Shown here one piece after another: positions 37,001-49,000 of a stretch of DNA of 64,000 nucleotides. A program made the position numbers and the translations under genes. Below the pieces are notes generated by a model that was not told where the DNA came from, ran no database searches, and was given only the letters and a program-made list of their open reading frames with translations. The stretch is from the NCBI GenBank assembly GCA_003255025.1, contig QANY01003844.1:124001-188000 (forward strand). Direction: 5' to 3'. Origin of the DNA: Datisca glomerata. Lineage: Eukaryota; Streptophyta; Magnoliopsida; Cucurbitales; Datiscaceae. Position 1 is the stretch's first letter. Every line of letters begins with the position of its first letter.

Positions 37001-40000
37001 TTCTTATGGATTTTCAGCTGGAGAATCTCACCCAACTACCCCTCTACATGTTCCTGAGGAACCCAACTTAAACTAAGCTCAGATCTCCATTTAGACAACA
37101 AAACATGAGCAAAAAGAACAATGTATGAAGAGATGGTCGAGGCTCTCTCCATTTGTGCCACGCAACACACATCTCGAAGGAGACAGAGCCATGTTCGGAT
37201 GTCTAGTTTGGACCACATCGTGAGTGTTGATCTTACGGTGCCCTAAACACCAACAAAAGAATTTGATTTTCTTGAGGATTTTAGAGGACCAAATATCATG
37301 AATGTGGAAGTCAACCTGACTTCGATTATCTACAATTGAGTTTATGGATGAGGCCAAGAAAGAAAAGAAGGATTTACAACTAAACACCCCCTATTTATCT
37401 AACAACCAAACCCTTCTATCCGGATTATGAATAGAAATGGAAACATGCATTAAATTGTCCAGAGCAGAAACTAAGTTCTCAGATTCTCTATCATTAAAAT
37501 TTCTGGAAATATGAAAATTCCAGGAGTTTTGGTATGACCGAAAAGACGTGACTGGGGCGTGATGAAGATGCGATAACCTATAAAGTCTGAGAAACCTAGA
37601 AGCCAAAGAAGTATTCGAGCACTAAGCATCTTCCCAAAATTTAATTTTATCCCTGCAACCTAAGGAGAATGAGTAATGACTAGAAAATGATGTCATACCT
37701 TGGGATATAAATTTCCAAGGACAACTATTAGTAGTGTTCCGAGCCAAATTGGAGTCCCATCCATTCTCGTGAAGCCCATATTGGCTAACAATGACGGAAT
37801 GCCACAAAGAGTCTCGTTCTAAAGGAAACCGTCAAAGCCATTTACAAATGAGAGCCATGTTGCAATGCAACAACCGATGCCAAGAACCCTTCCATGATTG
37901 GACGACAAACCGTCTCCCAGTTTACCAAGTGATTTCCTCCACCTTCATCTGATCCTTCCCAAAGAAAGTCACGCATCATCTTTTCAATTTTGACAGAAGT
38001 TCTATGAGGTAACCTGAAAAGTGAAGTACATTCTCTCTTTCTCTTTTTATATATAAAATTATTTTTGTTTCTTATAAAAAAAACTGAAAGGATAAAGGAA
38101 ATATGTGGGAAGACTTGCCAAAACTGGTTGGATGAGCGTCAGTCTCCCTCCCTTTGTTAAGAAACTCTTCCTCCACTTTGTCAAGCTTTTTTGAACCTTC
38201 TCAACCACTGGTTCCCAAAACGAATCATTGAAAGGATTGCCTCCTAGAGGCATGCCGAGATATTGCATCGGCAAGTCATTCATAGTGCAACCCAAAGAGC
38301 AAGCTAAAGAGGCCACAAAATCTTTCGTTCTCCCTAACCCAGCTATGGAACTCTTTCCCAAGTTAACCTTCAAGCCCGCTACTAACTCGTAAATCTCTAA
38401 AATTTTGCAAGTGTTCCTCAGAGAACTTTCCCCTCTAAGAAAAAGATGGTGTCATCTGCAAACTGAAGGTGGGTAGGATGCCGGAATAAAGAACTCCAAA
38501 ACTCGACAAAGATCATCTTTTATCAAGTCCAACAAGCGTGAAAAAATCCGAACGAGAAACCATCTGGACCTGGTGCTTTATCTTTATTTAGCTCATTCAC
38601 CGCTCGTTTAATTTCTTCCTCTTCAAATCGTCTCTCTAACCAGGCGCTGCTCATCCCATTCAAGGTCTTCCAAGTGATTTCGTCCATGCGAGGTCTATGT
38701 CCTTTAGATTTTGAAAAAAGGGATTTATAGAAGTTTATGATCGCATTGACAATATCATCCTCCTTTTCCACAATTGTCCCCTCATCCGTTTCAAGATTAG
38801 TAATGGAACTTTTTTTCCTCCTACCATTTGCCACACAATGGAATAGTTTGGAATTTGTATCTCCATTCTTTAACCAATTGATCCTTGACTTTTGTCTCCA
38901 ACTTCTTTCTTCTTTGAGATGGATATCCTCTAAACGAAATTTAATCTCCTTTCGCTCTCTTATAAGGCTTTGATCAATCCCACCGTTTATTTCCAAACTA
39001 TCATTTCCGTAATCCGATCTCTGCGTTGTATTTTTTGGGATTCCAGGTTACCAAATACCTCCTTATTCCACTCTTTCAGCTTATTCTTCATAAATTTGAA
39101 ATCTTCCCAACCACTGCCTTACCACGAAGTCCAGGTTTCCTTAACCAATTCTTTAAAATTTGGATGAGTCAACCACATCCTTGAATCTGAAAGGGCTTGG
39201 ACCCCATTGAAAAGGTTTTGTGTCGAGCATGGGTGGCCAGTGATCCGAAGTAGTTCTTGGAGCCACCAAAATTCTAGCAGCTGTGAAACGATCATCCCAA
39301 GATTTGGAAGATAAGAATCTGTCTATCTACAAACAAACTGCATCTTCTCGAAGATTAGACCATGTGAACCAGCCACTATTCCAAGGCGGCTCGCCCAGAT
39401 TGCACTTCTGAATGAACATATTAAAAGCCCTCATACTTCTAGTAGATCGGCTGATCGGAAGTTTCTCATTCAAATATCTAATGATATTAAAGTCTCCTCC
39501 CACTAACTAATCACGATCACATAACACTGGGAGTGCATACAACTCCTCCCAAAATTGATCCCTAATTTTGTACTTGTTTGTTCCATACACCCTTGTGAAC
39601 CACCAAGCCTCGTCTTCACCCATCTTTATCTAGATGGAAACTGAGTAAAGCCCCATGAAATAATCCTCCACGTTATTAATAGTTCTCTCGTCCCACATGA
39701 CAATGATGCCTTCTGAGTAACCAACTGAAGGAAGCGCAACCTAACCAATCCTCCGAGAGTTCCAAATGGAGCCAATGATGATCCTATCAACCCAAACCAT
39801 CTTCGATTCTTGCAAAATTACTAAGCCTGGCTCTTCTTTCCTAAGGAAGGATTTGAACAACCTCCTGTTACTCTTCCCTTTGAGACCTCTAACATTCCAT
39901 GAGCAAATGTTCATGATAAAAGGCATAAAAAGCCCACAAAAACTAGGTGGCTGAGGCTCCAAGAGACTAATTTGGAATTGCTTCCTCCTCGACCTTGTTC

Positions 40001-43000
40001 TTGAAAACACGTCTCTTCCCCTCTTCAAAAAATAGCTTTATATTAAGCAACTCCAGCATCTCTTTATGCTCCATTGCACTTGAAAACAAGTTCTGTCCAA
40101 CAGCCTGTGAGTTTGGAAATTCCTTTAGAGACGAGATTATTGGGCCTTCCTCCATTGTTGACTTTGAGGGTACAAGAGAGAGAACGGGAGCTCCATTTTG
40201 CTCTGAAGTAATATCTTGAGAATCAGAATTTACAACAAGACAAGGGGAGGAAGAAGAGGGTGAGCTAAAAAGGCCCCTCCCTTCGAAGCAAGAGATGAAG
40301 GAACAAAAGAAATGGAAGTGGAATGAATTGGGTTTGAAAAACCTGATTTATGGACTGTTGGTTTAAAGGTTTCCGTAAGAGCGATACTCATGGTGTGATC
40401 AACCACATCATCACTGGATGACTCCTTTTCCATCGCATTTCCTTTTACTTTGAAATCGCTGGATGTTTCCCCTAGATTGCTCTCGAAACGCTTTTCTACC
40501 ATGGTGAACTAATGTGTTCCTCCCCAGGGTCCGCAATAAAAAATGAGGCGATAGAAGCACCGTCATCGTCGTCTTCCATACTCTCTTCCGAATCAGAAAT
40601 GTATAAATGGTCAATATCTGAAATAGCCCCAATGTGCCCGGTAACTTTCTCACTCTTACGTCTCCTCCCATAAATTTTCCCAAAAAAATCTCTGTTTATG
40701 ATTATCCTCATTCTCGGATTGAAGTTTTGTGATAACCATAAGATTGTTCTCCCCCTTAAATTCGGGCCTTAATTGAAGCTACTCGGCAATGATAGCTTGG
40801 GGAGGTGTGTATCTCGCCTTGTATTGGGCAACTTCTGACTGAATTCTGGGCTTGCCTTCTATTGCTTTCCCTTTTCTAGTAGCATGCCTTGGACAAATCT
40901 TGGGTCTCCTCGCGTGCAGACCCTCTAAGAAAACCAATTAGATCTGAATTTTCTTGTGGTTGATCCTTATCCTTGTTTGCCTTACTGTCCAAGCCCGTAC
41001 TACCTAAGGAAACTGTAAAGTTACCTGATGGGGGTGCTTGGCTCGGTGAAGGAGCCCATCTTTCTCCCCCATTGTTGCTATTCCTCCTCCTCCTTACGCC
41101 CGTGCGCTGATTATACCGACGCATAAACACCATTCGCATCTTGACCGCAAAGTTGAGTCCTTCCCTCTGAATATAAATTTCAGCAGGAATAAACCCACTA
41201 ACATTCTGTTTGACTTGGATCTTGGCTGCATGTAAATTTTTATAGCCAATCGAAGTTGAGTGTGCCATGATAAAACCCCCAGAAGCTTCACTAATTTCCT
41301 TAAAAACATCCAACTTCCAAAATTGCAACGGGAGATTGTAAATAGCCAACTACCCTCCATAACTTTGAACTTAATCTTCCTTATAAAAGTGTGTGGGATT
41401 CTAACGCTCAATCTCAACTGGGTGTTTTACGGATTTGGAGATAGTGCAAGGATCCAAGTCCTTAGCATGGAGAATCGCTCGATCTACTTGGAAGGGTCTT
41501 ACAACACGCTCCGGTTGAAGAGATTCTCAAATATCTCTACGAATCTCTTTCCAAGAGTCATGAAACCAGAGATGAGTTACCACGCACGCTCCGTCTAACC
41601 AGGTGGAAGGCTTCCTTCCCCCACTGCCTATCATCGCTTCAGCGAAAGACCGAGAAAAAGTCTTGTCAGCAGTTGAATTCCTTACAATGTGCGGATTCTT
41701 CTTACCTTTCATGAAAGCTTCAAGCTCCTCATAGAAACGCATCCAACCTTCCAAGTTCCCCCCCCCCCACCCCCCGGTATAATAATTTTCTGATCTGAAT
41801 TTTTTTCTTGGGTTTTCAATATTTCCAGGAATGACCCTCTATTGTTTTGAAGCGAAACTTCCATCAGAACGTAGTTGGAGCTTCTAAACCTTCTAAAGTA
41901 ATACTTTCCTTGCTGAAAGCCACTAAATTCCCGCATGGTTTCGTTGAGCCAATGAGATCCACCTAAATCCAACTTGCAGCCGTGGCATTTGCTCCTTGTG
42001 AATTCAAGGAATCTGATTTCACTTCCCCAATATTCCTTAGCTAATTCCATCACAAATTGTTTGTTCTCTAATCGGAATGCTTTATCTCTCCCATTACATT
42101 CTCTGCCTTGAGGAGGGTATGAACCAAAGCAACCAAAAGACCTTTTGGGAGGGACCTCTTCTCCTAGCCCTTTTGTATGTGAAAGCTTGTCCCTGAAATC
42201 ACTAGTATTCCTGGCCCTTCTCCTCCTAACCACCTGCCAACCATCTTTGTGATGTTCAAACCTGTCTTCTCTGTTCATTCCCCAAACTTCGTAAGGCCTA
42301 AAACTCATCTTGGCCTTTTACCACACATAAATCTTAAAATAAAGGTGAGAAAGTAATTCAAAGATAACTAAAAAATAACTAATACTTCAAAAAAAACTAA
42401 TAAATGTTTTATTCAAGTAATTATTTTTTATGGGGGGGTTAATAAAAGGAGTTGAGATTATGTTTTATTCAAGTAATTATTTTAGGATTTTTGAGGGGTT
42501 AGAGAATCCTTGTTGTAAAGTTCTCAGTTTGATTGTCAGGGCTCTTCTAGACTGGCTTGGTTGTTTCTTTCCAGGTTTTGATTCTGAAAAAACCTGGGTG
42601 GAATCCTTGCTCTTTCATTTTTCAGGTTCTAGCCCTTAAAGCTGTATATTCTGTTTGGGGTTTTTTTTGTAATTAATACTTATGTTGCCTTTATCGATAT
42701 AAAAGATATTACTTTTTATATTAAGAATAGTTTCTATCGATATTATAAAATATTGATTCTTTTTTACAGATGAAATATTGAATGCTAATAACTCGAAGTA
42801 TATGCAATATTTATAGTGTATTTTTAATCAATATGTAACAAATCCTTTATATAATGTTCAGTTTTCATATTCGATATTGCCTTAAATGCATGAAAATATT
42901 AAATAGTCTATTCCAGTACAATACACTCTAGTCCAGTACAGTCTAATCTGGCTGAATAGTATCGTCTAATCTGGGCTGCCAAACGTCCCCTTGACTTTAA

Positions 43001-46000
43001 AGATCACGTAATTTGTTTAGAAAGTTTGCACTAATTCGCAGGACGGAAGGAGATTAGAGTGGGAGAGGTCTTCTCCCCGTGGTGTGTTAGAATGTTGTCC
43101 TATATCGCCTAGACTTGCATATTATGTGCTAGTTATAAGGCTTTAGTATCCTCTCCTTAACACCTAGGTTTTAAGAAATCAGAAAAATCCCAACTAAATT
43201 TGCTATGACATCATTGTTTGGTATGCTGTTTAGTTCAGCTACCGTGTCATGGTCCAGGAGGGTGTGTTGGAATGTTGTCCCACATCGCCTAGATTTGCCC
43301 ATTATGTGCTAGTTATAAAGCTTCAGTTCCCCTCTCCTCTACACCTAGGTTTTAAAGAGTGATCGAGCTGAGTTTTTCAACTTGGTATCAGAGCTTGGTT
43401 GGGTCTTTGTTTGTGCCGCTTTAGTTCGGTTCTCTGTCCGCGTAGTTCGAATTGTTTGGAGCAAAATCATCACTTTTCTTAGATTTCATGAAGTCCGAGA
43501 CAGCCCTTTGTGAAGCTCGCCCATTCAAAGAGGACGTAATACATCTGTAAAAAAATATGCTCACAGCTGCCATCTTCCTTCGAAAAGTAGAGATGGTGGC
43601 TCTTGGATTAATTTAAACAAATAAAAAAAAGGCTGTCCCAACTCACATTGGAACCTAGACCATCACTATAGAATACACTCCCTAGACCACAACTTGGAAT
43701 GGATGGCTACATAAGTCTATGCTCCAGCGTCTGTTTCTCACAAACAAGCAAGACCTATAGAATGAGCTCTGATTCATCCATACCGTTTCCAACCTACCTT
43801 GGTGCATTAGTGGAATGTCAAATGAATTGACTTATGCAATCAAATATGAAAGGTGTTCTTACTTTACTGGCCGAAAATCAGAGAAGAGGTATTGAAGATT
43901 TTGCGGATCACGTTGCTGATTGTGATTTGGTTGACCTCCCACTCTATGTCGCTTCTTTCACTTGGTCTAACATGAGGAAATGGAAATCCGATGCAGACTG
44001 GATCTTTTCCTAATCTACTCAGATTGAAGCCTAACCCAATCACTCCTTAAATCATTGGTGTAAAAGAGAGAGGTACCAGAGCCTTAGAACTAGCATAGAA
44101 CGGGCGAGTTTAGGCGATGTGAGACAATATTCCAACAGACATTTCATGCCTTGACATTATTCAGATCTGAAAAAATTTCAGAACTGAAAAATGGAGAAGA
44201 AAAGCACTTTTTTAGACCAAAAGTGGAGGGTTAGTCCTGTTACCTTGATTCCCCACTTCCTCAATTTGGAGAATTAAGTGCCAGCCAAATTTGCAGGGAA
44301 TTGAGTTGATGTAGACAAAGACACTAAACTCCAGTCCAGTCAAACATGTGGGTCCTACTCGTAATTAAATTCCGAAGTAGACGCCGGCAATGACGTTAGA
44401 CACTCAATTCCTGCCGGGAAGCAACCGATCCATAGAAGTGGGATTCTCTTTTTGAGTACCAGTTCCCTTTCCGACTTTCATCACCTTAGTCGCTTCATAG
44501 TTTAGCAGACTCCAAAAGAAATTTGAACAAATTAACCCAACTAAATTCTCATTTGCTTTCACCAAAAATAATTATAGCGTATTTTACTTCAAACAAACCG
44601 AATAGTTCAAGGTAAGAAAGCCTGTATGGTCTTAGCTGTAAAAAATGATGATTTTCTCTTGCTTTCTTCATTCACTGATCCTGTCGTGGTTGAGAAAAAT
44701 TAGATAAAAGATAAGTTTCCTTGCAGAATGTCCACTCAAGCCCCCAAAATCCCTTCATACAGAACAATTTGCAAAGTAAATTTGTTCAAGAATATGCCAT
44801 TTTAGTAATTAAATGTTGCTACATCACAATATTATAATTCACAAGACTTCTTGATACTAATTTTGAAATTCAAAGCACTTATGAGAATTAAGTTTACCAA
44901 ATACTTAACAGCTTTACATTGCAACTGATTTTTTTAACAGCATAAATGTCGGTGATTTTCTTGAAATTTTGAAATCTATACCTTCTTTTATGTGGATACA
45001 CTGATTGATGCTGACAGTTTGATCCTTAAACTAACCAATTCTCTTGTTGAAGTTATGGACGATTGCAATGATTTTGAGGACATATCATTTACTTATATCC
45101 ATTTTCATTCTGTCTTGGGTGTTACTGGTTACAATATCACTGTTAGCTTTAAGAACTATGTTGGTTAATGTTTCTTCGTCAAATCTTCTTGCAGGCAATA
45201 AAAAAAATTCCTGGTTGTATTCATCCATTGGCTTCCCGAATTTTACCTTTTGTGGGGATAATACTAAATAAAGTATGGCTCTAGGTGTTTTTAAATTATT
45301 TATATTCTGGTTATCTAATTATTCTTTAACCTAAAGGTCTTTGCGTCTGATTATCTTGACTGGTGACTATCAGCCTCAACAGCAACCTGATGGATTAGTA
45401 GCTGGTTCTTTGGATCTGGTGACCATGCTATTAAAGGCAAGAAATAGTTAATAGTTTCTGGCTAGCTATTTGTTGTTTTAGCTTTTATTTAGCCTCCGAA
45501 CTCTAGAACTCTAGACAACATCATAATATTGGTAGATTTATGCTAATTACAGTTTGTGATAGCATTGTACAGAATGCTCCTGTTGATGTGGTGAAAGCAG
45601 TGTATGATGCTTGTTTTGATGCTGTCATCCGGATTGTCCTTCGAAGTGATGATCACAGTGAATTGCAGGTTGGTGACTTCACCAAACTTACATTATATAT
45701 TGTTTTGCTTTAATGCATCAGAAGGATTCTTTTATCCTGTGAGAATGTTGGACAGAATGCAACAGAATCTCTAGCTGTGTTTGTAGCGGGAGCAAGGCAA
45801 GCATTCCTTGCTTGGGGCAGTGATTCTGGATTTACTATGAGAAGCTTGCTTGATGCAGCTTCAAGGTTATAATTATTTCTTTATTTTTTCTGAGTAACTT
45901 GAAAACTCTATATTTCTCTTTCGGAGCATTTTTTGTGAACTGATTGTCGAAATTGGCTAAGCCAATCTCTTCTTTTCTGTTTGTTTCTTCTCTTTCTTTT

Positions 46001-49000
46001 TCTGGGCTGGGGAGAGAACTCACCTTGCTCTCAAGTCATCATGTCTAGTTAAGTATTTGATTGTCCAGCCTATGGATGTGTTCATGACCCTATTTGGTGT
46101 AGACGTATAGTAACTGGATATCATGATGACGATTTTCTACAATCTGCAAATAGTTAGATGGTGTAGTAGGATAATGACTATGATGAGGGAACTTAGTGTA
46201 TTTCAAAATTATGCCATATTGTATCAAACTGAATGGCTCATGCTAGTACCTTCAATTTTTTCATAGGAAACAGAAGGTTATATTAAAAATAAAAGGAGTA
46301 CAAGAACAGGTTTTGGAGGATGAGTAATCCAGCAAAGACTGAAAACTGAAAAGACAAGAACAAAGCAAATTACACTGAATTACAAAAGCAAATTACACTG
46401 AATTACAACCATAGCGAATTCCAATTGTCAAAAAAAGAAGACTTAAGGGGTATCCTTAAAATATTTTGACTTTGATGACCAAGAAGAAGCCAATAAAATA
46501 ACTTTCTTCCATAAAATTGACTCATCAGCGAATGCGTCTTCAAAAATTCTTCCATTTCTCTCAAGCCAACAACCCAAAAAACAGCAAAGACGGCATGATA
46601 CTGCATAAGGTCTTTCTTTTTATTTCCACCACGAAAATCCAATCTTATTAACATCTCCACTGAGCAAGGCCGCGCCCTACTTAAATCAAACACTATCTAC
46701 AACCGATCGCATAAGGAAGAAGCTAAAGGGCAATGTAGAAAGAGATAGTTCGAACTCTCAGAGTTGTTTTTGTACAAAACACACCAAGAAGGAGATAAGC
46801 ACATATAAAAAAATCTAAATGTTTTGCACAAAAGATCTATATATGTGTCTGTTTAACTATTTTATTGAACACCTATACTTAACTAATTTGTGAAAGTCTA
46901 AATCTTTTACTTGTGAATGATTAGCTAAAAGGTTCTGGGAATTTAGATTGATGCACGGTCCATATATCCGGCTCTAAATAGTCTAAATTTTTTCTTGTAC
47001 TTGGTTGATTGTTGTGAAAAAATGTTGATTGCCTCTTCCCCCTTTCAAACTACAGTTTCACTTTCTGGTTGCTAATCTTTATTGCTAGTCGTGATGATTT
47101 ATGATGTTATCAGGGATTCTAGAGAAGTCTTGCGTTTGATATTTATGCTTTAATGTGATACCATACAAAATACTGGAATTACGTGAAAATTTTCTTCCAA
47201 TTTCTTTTGTAATGTGATTCTTGTTTGTGCAAAAAACTGTCAGAGTTTCCTGGATAATCATATTTGGTTGCTGAAAATTTGGCAACTTGGGTGTAGGTTA
47301 TTAGACCCAGAATTGGAAAGCTCTGGTTCACTTTTTGTTGGGAGTTACATCCTGCAGCTCATATTGCATCTATCATCACAAATGGCACAGCATGTCCCAG
47401 ACCTCATTGCTGCTCTGGTTAGACGCATGCAATCTGTTCAAATAGGAGGGATACTGAGAAGCTCACTGCTACTTATTGTTGCCAGATTGGTACCTTTTTA
47501 CTTATATTTTTCACTGTCTCCAACAAACTTGATTGACTTGGTAGCTTCTATGCCATCTTATCGTGTTGCTATTTTATGTTAAGCAACTGCTAAGAAAAGT
47601 AAATATTTTTTTTCTCACACATTCTTGAAAGCTGGAGTAGCTCGGCTAATTGTGTACTCGGATGATATTTATCTTTCTTGTTATTGTTCAATGCATTTCT
47701 ACATCTTCGTTGTGACTATATTCATTCAATGCTTCATGAGAAATCATCCAGTTATTTGGTTCCATCTATTATTGGGTCTCTCAGCTTTTATGACTGTTTT
47801 AATTTTTTTGGTTTTACTTTGCTCAAATTGTTAAGGTCCTAAAGCATAATAGTTGATGTTTTCCTTTTGTTTGTTCAAAATTCAGGTTCACATGAGTGTC
47901 CCAAATATTGAACAGTTTATCAATCTGCTGATTGCTATACCAGCTAAAGGACATGACAATTCATTTGTTTATATAATGTCAGAATGGACTAAGCAGCAAG
48001 GTAAGCAGATTTTTTAACCCTTACGTTGATCACTTAATTGAATTCTAACATTTTAAGTGCTCAAGTTCAAATGTGAACTGTTTATAACTTGTCCAATCGA
48101 AAGTATTTTAAAGGTTGGTGGTGGAGCTGTACAAGGTTGCTTATTTTTGTCCTTGTCTAATTGATAACTGGAAAGTTATTGGGTATTCTCAAATAAACTG
48201 ACCGACTCCTAGCATCTGTCCATCAGTAATGAAGATAATTGAAGTACACTGTAGAAACATGTATAAATTGCTATGTTACACGGTCTCGTCAAAACCCCCT
48301 GCCAGACCCGCGTCGACACGACACAACACGAGTGCGGGTACGGGTACGGGATATGTGCCCCATTCGGCACCTGCATTGACGGACTCGGCACCTCCGTTGA
48401 CGGCTCCTGCAAGCTCGGAGGAAGAAGCTGGTGCGGTGGTGCTAGTCGATCTAGCATCTCAAAGAGAGAAAGAAGAATGAGAGAGACAGAGAGGGGACAG
48501 TGCAACTGAGCGAAGAACTAGAAGAAAGGATGGCACCTACAAGCTCGGAGGACGAAGGCTGGTGCGGGTAGTGTTGGTCGATCTGACATCTGAGAGAGAG
48601 AGAGAGGAAGAAATGAGAGAGAGACAGTGGGAGAGTGCCTCTGAGATAATTACCTAGAAGCTAGGATTACACGAATTAGGGTTTTCATGACCTAGAAAGC
48701 ATTAAGGTTTTCATGAAGACTTATTTCGGCTTTTTCACTAATTTGGGCCTTTTCAGGAACTCCACTTATTTTTAGTCGTCTGATGCTTTGGGCCTACACA
48801 TATTAATATGTTTCAAAAAATATATACATATTAATATGTTTCAAAAAATATATACATATTAATAGTACATATATGAATAGATTATTTATATGCATATTTT
48901 TAAAATCCTAATTTAATAATTCACAACCATATAATTTATAAAAATTTAGAGCTATGATGAATCCCCGTATCTATACTAAAGTTTTGGATCATGTTAAGCC

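Larger units (their letters stand above)
36669..42349 (-). mobile_element. L1-type LINE, antisense, internally deleted
   Basis: The minus strand carries ORF1 (start 42308), then ORF2 with endonuclease (about 39940 down), reverse transcriptase and zf-RVT (about 37390-37090). It ends in an A-tail, seen as the T-run at 36678-36685. AAAGTAA occurs at both edges (36662-36668 and 42350-42356) and could be part of the target duplication. It is nearly full length at the 5' end, unusual for a LINE relic. The middle of the RT domain is missing and frameshifts are frequent, so it is inactive. Confidence 0.88.
36471..42990. mobile_element. PIF/Harbinger-like element split by a LINE
   Basis: The left end reads GGGTATGTTTCGCAGCCCGT, then ATTAG. 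The reverse complement of the right end reads GGGGACGTTTGGCAGCCCAG, then ATTAG. These are clear inverted repeats related to the element at 2647-4575. Subterminal repeats (GTACTGGACTAG, AGTACTAATTAA types) resemble that family. Flanks TTT and TTG do not give a clean TNA duplication. The two halves are only about 0.2 and 0.65 kb, so before the LINE arrived it was a short non-autonomous copy. Confidence 0.65.
36264..45194 (+). other. intron 20 of importin-9 gene (8.9 kb)
   Basis: The donor follows GTT CTT GAG (GTAATG) and the acceptor is CTTGCAG before GCA ATA AAA. Splicing joins EVLE to [12 protein letters not shown], as expected for the family. The intron holds a Harbinger-like element, the LINE inside it, TRIM-like LTRs and a LINE endonuclease scrap. 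From about 44140 to 45194 I recognise nothing else. Confidence 0.9.

Noticed and set aside
36468..42993. Clean TNA target duplication for the Harbinger-like element in intron 20
   Set aside because: The flanks are TTT and TTG; without other copies I cannot claim a duplication.
48229..48509. Overlapping open frames on both strands
   Set aside because: They are produced by the GC-rich duplicated block of a TIR element and have no similarity to proteins.
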